Source: RGUW01 sp049421025
GTDB lineage: Bacteria > Cyanobacteriota > Cyanobacteriia > PCC-6307 > Cyanobiaceae
Direction of reading: 5' to 3'
DNA: 22,836 nucleotides
Assembly (NCBI GenBank): GCA_049421025.1
Contig: JBMSMG010000024.1
Location: 1 to 22,836 of the forward strand
Shown here: positions 15,211 through 22,783 of the stretch, piece by piece
Numbering within the stretch: the first letter of the stretch is position 1
Layout of the letters: each line of letters begins with the position of its first letter
Notes under the pieces: model-generated
The model's database searches: none
What the model saw: the letters and a program-made list of their open reading frames with translations, nothing else
What the model was told of the DNA's origin: nothing
Program-made: the position numbers and the translations under genes

Positions 15211-16200
15211 GTGAGCGGCACTACCTTCGCGCATCACCCGGCATCTGTGGCGATCGGTGTGGGCACCTGGGCCTGGGGTAATCAACTGCTTTGGGGTTAC
15301 AGCACCGATCAAGATGGGCAGCTGCAGGCCGCCTTTGAGCAAGCGGTGGCGCTGGGTTTGCGCTTCTTTGATACGGCCGATTCCTATGGCACCGGTCGGT
15401 TGCAGGGCCGCAGCGAAGCGCTTTTGGGTCGCTTCCGCAGCGCCCTTGAACCACAACGTGCTGATCAGCTGGTGGTCGCCACCAAGTTGGCGCCCTTCCC
15501 TTGGCGTCTTGGGCGTCAGGGGCTGCGGCGGGCTTTTGAGGCCTCCAGCAGGCGCCTGGGCGGACGCCTCGAGCGGGTGCAGTTGCACTGGAGCACGGCC
15601 CGTTATGCCCCTTGGCAGGAAGGGCCCCTGCTCGAGGGCTTGGCTGATCTGGTAAGCGAGGGGCTGGTGGGTTCCTTGGGGCTTTCCAATGTGGGCCCCA
15701 GACGCTTGCGGCAGATTCACCATCAACTGGGCCGCCGCGGCGTGCCTGTGGCCAGCCTGCAGGTGCAGTTGTCGCTGCTGGCACCCGAGGCGATCGCACC
15801 AGGCGGCGTGGCTGAGGTATGCCGTGAGCTCGGCATCGAGCTGATCGCCTACAGCCCCTTAGCCCTGGGGCTCTTGGCCCGTGGCCCAGACCAGCCTGCA
15901 CAGGCGCCAAGCGGCGGTCGCCGGCTGCTGTTTGCGCGTCTGCAGCCGCAGATCACCCCGTTGCTGCAGTGCATCAACGCCATCGCCAGCGGCCGCGGCG
16001 TGCCGGCCGCTGCTGTGGCGCTCAACTGGTGCCGCAGCCATGGCGCCATGCCGATCGTGGGACTGCGCAGCATCGCTCAGGCCCAAGACGCTGCAGCCGC
16101 TGCGGCATGGACGCTTGATGCGGCAGAGCGTCAAGAGCTTGATGCTGCAGCTAGCGCCTTGCCTGTTCGCATGCCCGCCAATCCATTCAGCAGTGGCTGA
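15211..16200 (+). CDS. Aldo/keto reductase
   Basis: NAD(P)H-dependent TIM-barrel oxidoreductase; the substrate is not predictable from sequence. From GTG 15211 the product has 329 residues. The AKR catalytic tetrad is visible: Asp54 and Tyr59 in FFDTADSYGTG, Lys92 in VVATKLAP and His126 in VQLHWS. The later GSLGLSNV and IELIAYSPLALGLL segments match the cofactor-binding side of the barrel, as does PIVGLRSIAQAQD. There is no ATG; TTG 15208, GTG 15211 and GTG 15247 compete. The start lies only about 25 nt from the divergent small gene, and the stop is 5 nt from the convergent 234-residue gene. Confidence 0.9.
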   Translation: MSGTTFAHHPASVAIGVGTWAWGNQLLWGYSTDQDGQLQAAFEQAVALGLRFFDTADSYGTGRLQGRSEALLGRFRSALEPQRADQLVVATKLAPFPWRLGRQGLRRAFEASSRRLGGRLERVQLHWSTARYAPWQEGPLLEGLADLVSEGLVGSLGLSNVGPRRLRQIHHQLGRRGVPVASLQVQLSLLAPEAIAPGGVAEVCRELGIELIAYSPLALGLLARGPDQPAQAPSGGRRLLFARLQPQITPLLQCINAIASGRGVPAAAVALNWCRSHGAMPIVGLRSIAQAQDAAAAAAWTLDAAERQELDAAASALPVRMPANPFSSG

Positions 16201-16205
16201 CGGAC

Positions 16206-16910
16206 TCAGCTGATCTGGGCTTCGGTGTCGAGGGTGAGCACCACTGGCAGGGGCACGCGCGATGGCGTCTCATCGGAGCGGCGCACGATCGGGATCACCC
16301 GTCGGTTGCTCGCTTCGGCTTCTGCAGCTGCGTTGGGCCCGCAGGCTTCCAGTGCTTCCTGCAACAAGGCATCAAAGGTGGAACCGGGCAAGCGGTGGCG
16401 TGCCAACTCCAGAAAGGCGCGTGGCAGCGATTCACCCGCCGCCGCCCGCAGGGCTGGGTTGCTGCGCCGCAGGGACTGCTCTTCGTCGATCGCGCGCAGA
16501 AACCGTTCGGTCACATCACGCTTGGTGGCTGCACGGATGTGGGTGTCGTTGCTGCTGGTGTCGGTGAAGCTGTCCTGGGCGTTGAGATCCTGCAGCCGGC
16601 GCTCGAGGCTCTCGAGCACATCTTGGGCTTCCTTGGCAATTTGCGTGAGCTGCCCATCGGAGAGCCGCGGTAGATCGGCCACGTAGACCTTGCCGTGATC
16701 ACGCAGGGTCAGATAGGTGGGCCGAGGCCCCTGCCCCTGTGGTTTGCGCTGGCTACCGCCGCCTTGGGCCAGGGGGCGCTGGGGGCGCTGCGGCGGCACG
16801 GGCGTTGCAGGCCCGGCAGAGCTGCGCCGGCGGGTCATGCGGCGGCCTGTGCTCAGGTTTGCCTCGCCTGTGCGGGGGCTGGGCTCCTGCCTTGAGGTCA
16901 TGTGATTCAT
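16206..16910 (-). CDS. Conserved-looking hypothetical protein, 234 residues
   Basis: I do not recognise this protein. Residues 1-62 are basic and low-complexity (RRRSSAGPATPVPPQRPQRP), probably disordered. A core begins PTYLTLRDHGKVYVADLPRL and continues with predicted helices rich in Glu, Arg and Leu (IAKEAQDVLESLERRLQDLN, then ERFLRAIDEEQSLRRSN). No signal peptide, membrane helix or catalytic motif is visible. ATG 16910 is used; ATGs at 16901 and 16838 are alternatives inside the disordered part. It is convergent with the reductase (5-nt gap). An unusual cluster of GACGT repeats lies just upstream of the start. Confidence 0.7.
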   Translation of the reverse strand: MNHMTSRQEPSPRTGEANLSTGRRMTRRRSSAGPATPVPPQRPQRPLAQGGGSQRKPQGQGPRPTYLTLRDHGKVYVADLPRLSDGQLTQIAKEAQDVLESLERRLQDLNAQDSFTDTSSNDTHIRAATKRDVTERFLRAIDEEQSLRRSNPALRAAAGESLPRAFLELARHRLPGSTFDALLQEALEACGPNAAAEAEASNRRVIPIVRRSDETPSRVPLPVVLTLDTEAQIS

Positions 16911-16932
16911 ACAGCTATGTGTGGTCGTTATT

Positions 16933-16956
16933 GACGTCTTCCTGGACGTTCACGTC
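16933..16956. promoter_or_regulatory. GACGT dyad cluster upstream of the 234-residue gene
   Basis: GACGTC (16933-16938), a perfect 6-bp palindrome, is followed six bases later by GACGT-TC-ACGTC (16945-16956), a perfect 5-bp dyad. The cluster lies 22-46 nt upstream of the ATG at 16910, an operator-like position. No clear -10 box was found, so a regulatory role is inferred. Confidence 0.4.
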
Positions 16957-17067
16957 GTGGCGGAAACCCAGTCAGTCGCGCTCAGGGCTGGCTCAGGTGG
17001 GCCAGCCCGCATAGCCAGACCCTAGGGCTCTGCGTTGGGACCTGGCCTTGTCGCTGCAAAGTTGAAG

Positions 17068-17094
17068 CACACTGACGTGTGAGACGGCAGTGTG
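17068..17094 (-). terminator. Weak candidate terminator after purM
   Basis: CACACTG and CAGTGTG form a 7-bp stem with a 13-nt loop, 35 nt past the purM stop. On the minus strand it is followed by a mildly T-rich CTTCAACTTT. The long loop and broken T-tract make this a low-confidence call. Confidence 0.3.
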
Positions 17095-17128
17095 TGAGGT
17101 AGCAGTCAGCCTGAGCCGTCGCCGGGCG

Positions 17129-18163
17129 TTAAAGCGGCAGACCCACCAGGGTCTCGCCTCCTTCGGGGCGAGCCTCAACGCAACCCAGGGCCCAGGCCTG
17201 GTGACCGGCCAGCTGGCACTGCCTCAGGGTCTGCTCGAGGTCCTCAGGCGCAACGATTAAGCAGAAACCGACGCCCAGGTTGAAGGTGTTCCAGAGGTCA
17301 GCTTCGGGAACCTCACCGGCCTCTTGCAACCAGCTGAACAGGGCGGGCCGCTGCCAGCTGCCGGGGTCAACGGCGGCGCGTGTGCCGCTGGGCAGCGCGC
17401 GCGGCAGGTTCTCAGGCAGCCCCCCGCCGGTGATGTGAGCCATCGCTTTGACGGTGATCTCTTGCTGCAGCACATGCTTCACCAGCGAGGCATACAGGCG
17501 GGTGGGCTCAAGTAGCGCCGTGATCAAGGGCTCCGCTGAGCCCGGCAGGGTGCTGCTGGCATCGATGGCATTGGCGTCCAGGATCTTGCGCACCAGGCTG
17601 AAGCCATTGCTGTGCACACCGCTGCTGGCGACCGCAACGATCGCGTCGCCAGGGGTCACGTTGCGGCCGTCGATCAAGGCGTCTTCGTCGACCACCGCAA
17701 CACAGAAGCCGGCTAGGTCGTAGCGCCCCGGGCCATAAAACCCAGGCATTTCAGCCGTTTCGCCACCCAGCAGCGAGCAGCCCGATTGACGGCAGCCATC
17801 GGCGATGCCTTCAACCACCTCGGCCATGGCCTCGGGGCTCAGCTTCCCGGTGGCCATGTAGTCGAGAAACAGCAACGGTTCGGCTCCGCTGGTGATCACA
17901 TCGTTGACGCACATCGCCACCAGGTCGATGCCGACGTTGTGATGTCTGTTATGGGCCTGGGCCAGCTCCAGCTTGGTGCCGACGCCATCGGTACCCGCCA
18001 CCAGTAAGGGTTTGCGCAGCCCTGCCGGTAATCGGGTCAGCCCGCCAAAGCCGCCCAGACCGCCAATGACCTCAGGGCGATGGGTTGCTTCCACGCCGGT
18101 GCGAATGCGCTCGACAAAGGCGCGCCCGGCGACCACATCCACTCCGGCTGTGCGGTAATCCAT
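17129..18163 (-). CDS. purM: Phosphoribosylformylglycinamidine cyclo-ligase (AIR synthetase)
   Basis: ATP-dependent closure of FGAM to aminoimidazole ribonucleotide, the fifth step of de novo purine synthesis; cytosolic dimer. The 344-residue length is normal for the family. Visible landmarks are the N-terminal MDYRTAGVDVVAG, the glycine-rich VAGTDGVGTKLELA, CVNDVITSGAEPLLFLDY, GCSLLGGETAEMPGFY, ASSGVHSNGFSLVRK and HITGGGLPENLPRALP. ATG 18163 begins exactly at the conserved N-terminus. It stands alone with a 402-nt upstream spacer carrying a 12-bp dyad 24 nt before the ATG. No other pur gene lies in the window. Confidence 0.97.
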   Translation of the reverse strand: MDYRTAGVDVVAGRAFVERIRTGVEATHRPEVIGGLGGFGGLTRLPAGLRKPLLVAGTDGVGTKLELAQAHNRHHNVGIDLVAMCVNDVITSGAEPLLFLDYMATGKLSPEAMAEVVEGIADGCRQSGCSLLGGETAEMPGFYGPGRYDLAGFCVAVVDEDALIDGRNVTPGDAIVAVASSGVHSNGFSLVRKILDANAIDASSTLPGSAEPLITALLEPTRLYASLVKHVLQQEITVKAMAHITGGGLPENLPRALPSGTRAAVDPGSWQRPALFSWLQEAGEVPEADLWNTFNLGVGFCLIVAPEDLEQTLRQCQLAGHQAWALGCVEARPEGGETLVGLPL

Positions 18164-18565
18164 GACAGGGTGTAGGCGGGCGAGTGAGCGTGTGTTGATC
18201 CTGCATCAGCACACGCAAGCATGGACGCCTGCTCGATTGGCATAGCCAAAGATCAGGGCGGCTTATCTCTCTGATCAGCCCTCTTGATGCAAGTTCGCTT
18301 GGTGCGTCCGCCAGAGGCCTGTATGGGGCTGCGATGCAGCGGTTGATGATCATTGCTGATCAATCAAGGCCGGCTTTGCAGCGCACCTGGCCTGCAGCAG
18401 AAGCGGTTACGGTCAGCGCGTTGTTTCTTTTGTCAGGAACTCCGTCGCCGAATTGGTTGATTGCAGACCTCCATTGCTTGCAGTGGATCAGCTGAACACC
18501 CAATCCAACGGCGATGAATCCGGATTTTCCGAGGTTGCTGCACTGAGCAGCGTGTTCCGCTTGTC
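18164..18565. other. 402-nt spacer between divergent purM and rlpA-like genes
   Basis: No ORF here looks coding. It contains the stem-loop listed separately and a cluster of TGATCA-type short palindromes around 18270-18285 and 18343-18365. Both flanking promoters must lie in it, but I could not identify boxes with confidence. It is long enough for a small RNA, and nothing in the sequence proves one. Confidence 0.5.
18188..18216. promoter_or_regulatory. 12-bp stem-loop in the purM leader
   Basis: GCGTGTGTTGAT and ATCAGCACACGC flank a 5-nt loop (CCTGC). Eleven of twelve positions are complementary. The odd one is U.G in a plus-strand RNA but C.A in the purM-strand RNA. The element ends 24 nt upstream of the purM ATG. 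No T-tract follows, so it is not a canonical terminator; an operator or RNA structure is more likely. Confidence 0.5.
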
Positions 18566-19108
18566 ATGCGTCAAACCTTTTCTCTAGGAGCCCTTGTTCT
18601 GCTGCTCTCAGGCAGTGCGATGCTCCCCGGCCTTGCAGATTCGGGCCGCGCGGCATCTCTCAACGCTGAGGACGCTCCTACTGGAACGAGCGCCAGTTCT
18701 GAGCAGCTGGCTGTTCGTGAGGCCGTCGATGCCAGCAATCCTCAGGATTCCGAACCGGTTGAGTTGCCTGCACCGGTGGCTCCCCAGCCTTCGCCTGTGT
18801 TGAGGATCTTGGCGACCAAGACCGGCCAGGCCAGTTGGTATGGCCCTGGTTTTTACGGCAGGCGCACCGCCAGTGGTGAGCGCTTCGTGCAGGGCACCAT
18901 GACTGCTGCCCACCCCTACCTGCCGTTTGGCACCAAAGTGCGGGTGACCAACCTGCGCAACGGCCGCCAGGCTGTGGTGCGCATCAATGACCGCGGCCCC
19001 TTCCATGGGGGTCGCGTCATTGATCTGGCCCATGGATCAGCCAGCGCACTTGGACTGATCTCCAGCGGTGTGGCCAAGGTCAAGCTCGAGGTGCTCGAAA
19101 AGCACTGA
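18566..19108 (+). CDS. RlpA-like double-psi beta-barrel protein, secreted
   Basis: A 180-residue secreted protein of the septal-ring lytic transglycosylase RlpA family, whose characterised members cleave peptidoglycan strands lacking stem peptides. Residues 1-25 form a Sec signal (GALVLLLSGSAML, cleavage plausible after GLA); there is no lipobox cysteine, unlike E. coli RlpA. Residues 26-85 are a Pro/Ser/Glu-rich linker. The barrel domain follows with GQASWYGPGFYGRRTASGE, TAAHPYLPFGTKVRVTN (His116), RINDRGPF with the catalytic-position Asp142, and RVIDLAHGSASALGL. There is no C-terminal SPOR domain. An intrinsic terminator follows. Start ATG 18566 is well placed for the signal peptide. Confidence 0.88.
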   Translation: MRQTFSLGALVLLLSGSAMLPGLADSGRAASLNAEDAPTGTSASSEQLAVREAVDASNPQDSEPVELPAPVAPQPSPVLRILATKTGQASWYGPGFYGRRTASGERFVQGTMTAAHPYLPFGTKVRVTNLRNGRQAVVRINDRGPFHGGRVIDLAHGSASALGLISSGVAKVKLEVLEKH

Positions 19109-19131
19109 TTCGCAGCCTTGCGAAGCTCTTG

Positions 19132-19158
19132 GCCCATCCGTCCTTCGGGCGGATGGGC
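19132..19158 (+). terminator. Hairpin terminator after the rlpA-like gene
   Basis: GCCCATCCGTCC pairs with GGGCGGATGGGC (12 bp with one T.G pair, loop TTC), 23 nt after the stop. It is followed by a weak T-rich CTTTGTGTT. It lies 29 nt before the panC-cmk start, so it also forms the proximal upstream region of that gene. Confidence 0.75.
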
Positions 19159-19187
19159 TTTGTGTTGGCAAGCGATGCTGGGTGTTG

Positions 19188-20768
19188 ATGGCTGATGCGT
19201 CTGTTCCACTGCTCACCACCACAGCCGCCTTGCAGCGGTGGTGCAGCTCGCAGCAAAGCGAGCGAGCGCTGCATTTCGTGCCGACCATGGGTGCCCTGCA
19301 TGCCGGGCATCAGCGGTTGATCGCACGCGCTGCTGCGCCTGCCCCAAAGGCTCAGCCGGCAGTTCTGGTCAGCGTCTTTGTCAATCCGCTGCAGTTCGGC
19401 CGCGGTGAAGATTTCAACCGCTACCCGCGCACCCTTGAGCAGGACCTGGCGCGTGCTGCCAGTGCTGGGGCCGGCGCTGTTTGGGCGCCCGATGCGGCAT
19501 CGATCTATCCAGACGGGCTGCAGCAGGTGACTCGCCTACAGCCGCCTTTGGCCCTGACAGACGGGCTCTGCGGCCGCAGCCGCCCAGGGCATTTTGAGGG
19601 GGTCGCCACCGTGGTGGCGCGCCTGCTGGCGCTGGTCCGGCCTGATCGTCTGTTTCTGGGTGAAAAAGACTGGCAGCAGCTTGTCGTGCTGCGGCGTGTG
19701 CTGGCTGATCTGGGACTGCCGGTCAGGATCAGCGGCATCGGCACGGTGCGCGATGGCGATGGTCTGGCCCTCAGCTCGCGTAATGCCTACCTGAGCGCCG
19801 CTGAGCGCCAGCAGGCGCGCGCCCTGCCCCAGGCTCTGCAGGCCGCCGCTGCGGCTGCGGCTGCAGGCTGCAGCGATGCCCCAGCTCTGGTTGAGCTGGT
19901 GCGGCGGCAGCTGCAGGCCGCCTCTTTGGCTATCGATTACATCGCGTGCGTGGCGCCGCATACGCTGAGCCCGCTGCGCCGTTGCGATGGGCTGTCCTTG
20001 CTGGCAGCCGCCGTGCACTGCGGATCAGCCCGCCTGATCGACCATGTGTTTCTGATGACCCGCGCTCCGATCGTTGCCATTGACGGCCCTGCCGGTGCCG
20101 GCAAGAGCACGGTGACCAAGGCCTTTGCTGCTCGTCTGGCCCTGGTGTATCTGGACACAGGGGCCATGTACAGGGCCCTGACCTGGTGGGTTCAGCGCCA
20201 GGGGGTTGACCCTGCCGATGCCGCTGCGGTGGCGCCCCTGCTGGTGGGGCTTGATCTGCAGCTGGGGGCCGCTGCAGACGCCTCTGGTGGCGCCCAGAGC
20301 GTGACCATCAATGGTCATGACGTCACCGAGGCGATTCGCAGCCCCGAAGTCACGGCCTTGGTGTCAACCGTCGCCGCCCACGGCTGTGTGCGCGAGGCAC
20401 TCACGGCTCAGCAGCAGGCCATGGGCCGCCGCGGTGGTCTGGTGGCCGAAGGCCGCGACATCGGCACGGCGGTGTTCCCCGATGCCGAGCTCAAGGTGTT
20501 TCTCACCGCCACCGTGGCCGAGCGGGCGCGGCGCCGCGCGCTCGATTTGGCCCAGCGCGGCTTTGCCGTGCCAGAGCTCACAGAGCTCGAAGCCCAGATC
20601 GCCGAGCGCGATCATCTCGACTCCACCCGTGAGATCGCGCCGCTGCAGCAGGCGCCAGATGCCATCGAGCTGATCACCGATGGCATGAGCATCGATGCGG
20701 TGATCGAGCAGCTGGTCGATCTGTTTCGCGCCCGCGTGCCCGAGGACGCCTGGCCGCCTCAGGCTTAA
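19188..20768 (+). CDS. panC/cmk: Bifunctional pantothenate synthetase / cytidylate kinase
   Basis: A 526-residue fusion known from cyanobacteria. The PanC half (about 1-285) condenses pantoate and beta-alanine with ATP. It has FVPTMGALHAGHQ (HxGH, 38-41), VSVFVNPLQF, FLGEKDWQQL and the KMSKS-equivalent SSRNAYLS near 196. The Cmk half (about 292-526) phosphorylates CMP/dCMP. It has IDGPAGAGKST (Walker A, 298-308), YLDTGAMYRALTWW, VAEGRDIGTAVFPDA, and RDHLDSTREIAPL with DAIELITDGMS. An Ala-rich run near 215-227 lies within the PanC part. ATG 19188 is chosen because upstream codons cross the preceding terminator. The stop overlaps that of the convergent phosphatase gene in TTAA. Confidence 0.97.
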   Translation: MADASVPLLTTTAALQRWCSSQQSERALHFVPTMGALHAGHQRLIARAAAPAPKAQPAVLVSVFVNPLQFGRGEDFNRYPRTLEQDLARAASAGAGAVWAPDAASIYPDGLQQVTRLQPPLALTDGLCGRSRPGHFEGVATVVARLLALVRPDRLFLGEKDWQQLVVLRRVLADLGLPVRISGIGTVRDGDGLALSSRNAYLSAAERQQARALPQALQAAAAAAAAGCSDAPALVELVRRQLQAASLAIDYIACVAPHTLSPLRRCDGLSLLAAAVHCGSARLIDHVFLMTRAPIVAIDGPAGAGKSTVTKAFAARLALVYLDTGAMYRALTWWVQRQGVDPADAAAVAPLLVGLDLQLGAAADASGGAQSVTINGHDVTEAIRSPEVTALVSTVAAHGCVREALTAQQQAMGRRGGLVAEGRDIGTAVFPDAELKVFLTATVAERARRRALDLAQRGFAVPELTELEAQIAERDHLDSTREIAPLQQAPDAIELITDGMSIDAVIEQLVDLFRARVPEDAWPPQA

Positions 20769-21244
20769 CGCAGCTTCTCCAGTAGCCCGTTGCAGGCGTC
20801 TTCGAGCAGATCGAGCACGTGCTCAAACCCCTGCGGCCCGCCGTAATACGGATCGGGCACTTCAAGGGCGCTGCTGTGGATCCGGCAGTAGTCGGTCATG
20901 GGGCTGATCTGGGCCCGAGCGCTGGGGTTGCCGGCCTCGACGGCTAGGGCGCGCACGGCGGCCAGGTTGTCCGCGTCCATCGTCACGATGTGATCAAAGC
21001 TGTGCAGATCGCCCAGCTCGAGTTGGCGAGCGCGGCTGGTCAGCTCGATGCCGCGGCGGGCGGCCGCGGCGCGCATGCGCTCATCGGCGCGGCGGCCCAC
21101 ATGCCAGCCGCCAGTACCGGCCGAGTCGACCACAAAGCGATCGCTGAGGCCCTGCTGCGCCAGCAGGTGCACAAACACCCCTTCGGCCGCTGGCGAGCGG
21201 CAAATGTTGCCCAGACAGACAAACAGCACCCGTGTTGTGGTCAT
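20765..21244 (-). CDS. Low-molecular-weight protein tyrosine phosphatase
   Basis: A 159-residue cytosolic phosphatase with the signature CLGNICRS (nucleophile Cys10, Arg16), preceded by the RVLFV beta strand. The general-acid loop VPDPYYGG carries Asp131. SAGTGGWHVG and HIVTMDADN are other family landmarks. Length is typical and the active-site residues are intact. The substrate could be a phosphotyrosine protein or, in related enzymes, phosphoarginine. ATG 21244 overlaps the cpcF stop in ATGA, so it is the third gene of the cpcE-cpcF unit, suggesting co-regulation with phycobilisome biogenesis. That link is inference. The stop overlaps the panC-cmk stop. Confidence 0.94.
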   Translation of the reverse strand: MTTTRVLFVCLGNICRSPAAEGVFVHLLAQQGLSDRFVVDSAGTGGWHVGRRADERMRAAAARRGIELTSRARQLELGDLHSFDHIVTMDADNLAAVRALAVEAGNPSARAQISPMTDYCRIHSSALEVPDPYYGGPQGFEHVLDLLEDACNGLLEKLR

Positions 21245-21876
21245 GGCTGCATGCGTTGCAAGGCCAGTGCAGCACGCAGCCGCACCACAGTGGCCTCTTC
21301 GGTGGCCGCGTCGCTTAGGCGGCACAGGGCAGTGCAGCTGCTGCCGTGGCTGTTGTGCCCGGCAGGCCACCTGCTGCCCAGAGCCAGACCCTCAAGGCCG
21401 ACGGCCACCGCGTAGCGCACCACCCATTCGCCATCGCTGCTGGCTTCGAGCAGGGCGCTTAGAGCTCGCTGCTCGACGGTGTTGCGATCGCTTGTAGCTA
21501 GCGCATCGAGAGCCAGAGCACCCAGGCCCTTGGCCGCGGCGCGCCGCACGCTCGGCCCCACATCGGTGAGCAGGGCCTCGATCAGCAGATCCAAGCCCCG
21601 CACATCGCCAATGCCTGCCAGCGCCCGCACCGCCCAGGCGCGCGCACCGTAGTTGCGCGGGTCGAGTTGCAGCAGATGGTCCACCGCCGGGGTGCCGATG
21701 GCGATCAGACCATCGACGGCAGCCACCGCCGCACCGGGGTTGTTGAAGCCCAGCACCTCGACCAGGGTGCCGGCTGCATCGGCGCTGCCACTGGCCGCCA
21801 GCGCTGCGGTGGCGCGTACCAGCTCAACAGCGCTGCTGGCGTCCTGCACGGCACTGATCAGGGGGTGCACGCTCAT
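21241..21876 (-). CDS. cpcF: Phycobilin lyase subunit CpcF-like (HEAT repeat)
   Basis: Partner of CpcE in the heterodimeric lyase that attaches phycocyanobilin to the cysteine of the phycocyanin alpha subunit. The 211 residues form HEAT-like helical repeats. Diagnostic segments are FNNPGAAVAAVDGLIAIGTP, NYGARAWAVRALAGIGD and VGPSVRRAAAKGLGAL. I see no NHCQGN-type motif of the isomerising PecF/RpcG lyases, so a plain phycocyanobilin lyase is favoured; an RpcF-like role in bilin attachment to R-phycocyanin is the alternative. ATG 21876 gives MSVHPLISAV; a GTG at 21885 overlaps the cpcE stop as GTGA and is equally possible. Coupled to cpcE upstream and to the phosphatase downstream. Confidence 0.88.
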   Translation of the reverse strand: MSVHPLISAVQDASSAVELVRATAALAASGSADAAGTLVEVLGFNNPGAAVAAVDGLIAIGTPAVDHLLQLDPRNYGARAWAVRALAGIGDVRGLDLLIEALLTDVGPSVRRAAAKGLGALALDALATSDRNTVEQRALSALLEASSDGEWVVRYAVAVGLEGLALGSRWPAGHNSHGSSCTALCRLSDAATEEATVVRLRAALALQRMQP

Positions 21877-21881
21877 GGCAA

Positions 21882-22682
21882 TCACAACAAGGCGTCCATG
21901 GCGGCCAGCAGAGCGTCCTCGCCCGGTTCACCGCTGCCGTTTTCGACCAGGCCCCGCAGGGCAATCAGCTTGAGGCTGTTTTCGGCCAGGGTGGCGCTGA
22001 TGGCAGCGGCGGCCGGCCGCCAGCCGGCGGCGCCCAGGTCCATGAGCGCGGCGCGGCGCACCTGCAGCTGGCCATCACCCAGCAGCGCCAGCAGCGGCTC
22101 GGCCCAGCGCGCCTCACCGCTCAGTTGCAGCAGCGCACGGGCGGCGGCACTGCGAATCAGCGGCCACTCGTGGCTGCTGAAGGGCTCAATCACTGCCAGA
22201 ACCTCAGGGGTGGCCACACCGATCTCACCTAGCGCTTCAAGCAGGGCTTCGCAGGGCTCCACCAGGCGTGGGCAGTTGGCCTGGCGGGCACCGGCCACGG
22301 CAGGCCCACTGGCCAAGCGCGCGCAGATGGGTGCCACGGCTTCACGGGCGCGCAGATCTCCCAGCGCTCGGGCGGCGGCTTCGCGCAGGCCGTCGTCGGG
22401 GTCGGCCAAAGCCGCCAACAGTTCGGGTATGGCAGCGTGAGCAGCCGGCGCCAGCTTGCCCAGGGCGCGGGCTGCGTTACGGGCTACAGCGTTCTCTTCG
22501 ACGCCGGCACCGGGGTCCCGGGGGCGGCGCTGCTTGAGCGCCTCAATGAGCAGCGGCACGGCATCCGGGTGCTGGCTGCGGTTACGCCCCAGCCACCAGG
22601 CGCCGTAGTACTGCATCGAGGGGTCATCGCTCTGGCGCAGCCGCTCGAGCGCTTCGGCCTCGTTGATCGGTTCTCCGGCCAT
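21882..22682 (-). CDS. cpcE: Phycobilin lyase subunit CpcE-like (HEAT repeat)
   Basis: HEAT-repeat subunit of the CpcE/CpcF phycocyanin alpha-84 phycocyanobilin lyase. From ATG 22682 the product has 266 residues, normal for CpcE. The N-terminal signature MQYYGAWWLGRNRSQHPDAV and the next repeat AVARNAARALGKLAPAAHAA are typical of CpcE, and Ala/Leu-rich repeats continue to the end (LREAAARALGDLRA, LIRSAAARALLQLSG). The frame extends upstream to TTG 22766, but those 28 codons are unlike CpcE. A 6-bp GGCGCC hairpin ends 2 nt before the ATG. An intrinsic terminator lies about 100 nt upstream, separating it from an outside gene, probably cpcA by usual gene order. Confidence 0.9.
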   Translation of the reverse strand: MAGEPINEAEALERLRQSDDPSMQYYGAWWLGRNRSQHPDAVPLLIEALKQRRPRDPGAGVEENAVARNAARALGKLAPAAHAAIPELLAALADPDDGLREAAARALGDLRAREAVAPICARLASGPAVAGARQANCPRLVEPCEALLEALGEIGVATPEVLAVIEPFSSHEWPLIRSAAARALLQLSGEARWAEPLLALLGDGQLQVRRAALMDLGAAGWRPAAAAISATLAENSLKLIALRGLVENGSGEPGEDALLAAMDALL

Positions 22683-22684
22683 GG

Positions 22685-22703
22685 GGCGCCTGGCACTGGC
22701 GCC
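22685..22703 (-). promoter_or_regulatory. Hairpin over the cpcE ribosome-binding region
   Basis: Two GGCGCC hexamers separated by 7 nt can form a 6-bp all-GC stem. It covers positions -3 to -21 relative to the cpcE ATG, where a ribosome-binding site would be. It may limit translation initiation. GGCGCC is self-complementary, so other pairings are possible. Confidence 0.4.
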
Positions 22704-22783
22704 GATCTTGGCCGATGCCCATGCCTTGTCGGAGCGGTTCGTAACAGATGCTGCAACAGGCTTCAACGTGCAACAAAGCCAAC

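Noticed and set aside
18164..18565. Possible small RNA gene in the purM-rlpA spacer
   Set aside because: There is no terminator-like hairpin with a T-tract and no recognised RNA family; only the stem-loop is reported.
19068..19187. Upstream extension of panC-cmk overlapping the rlpA-like gene
   Set aside because: It crosses the rlpA-like stop and terminator and does not resemble PanC; ATG 19188 fits.
12181..21491. HIP1 octamer GCGATCGC at 12181, 12568, 15790 and 21484
   Set aside because: Well known in cyanobacteria and too few here to count as a feature; used only as weak support for the taxonomic call.
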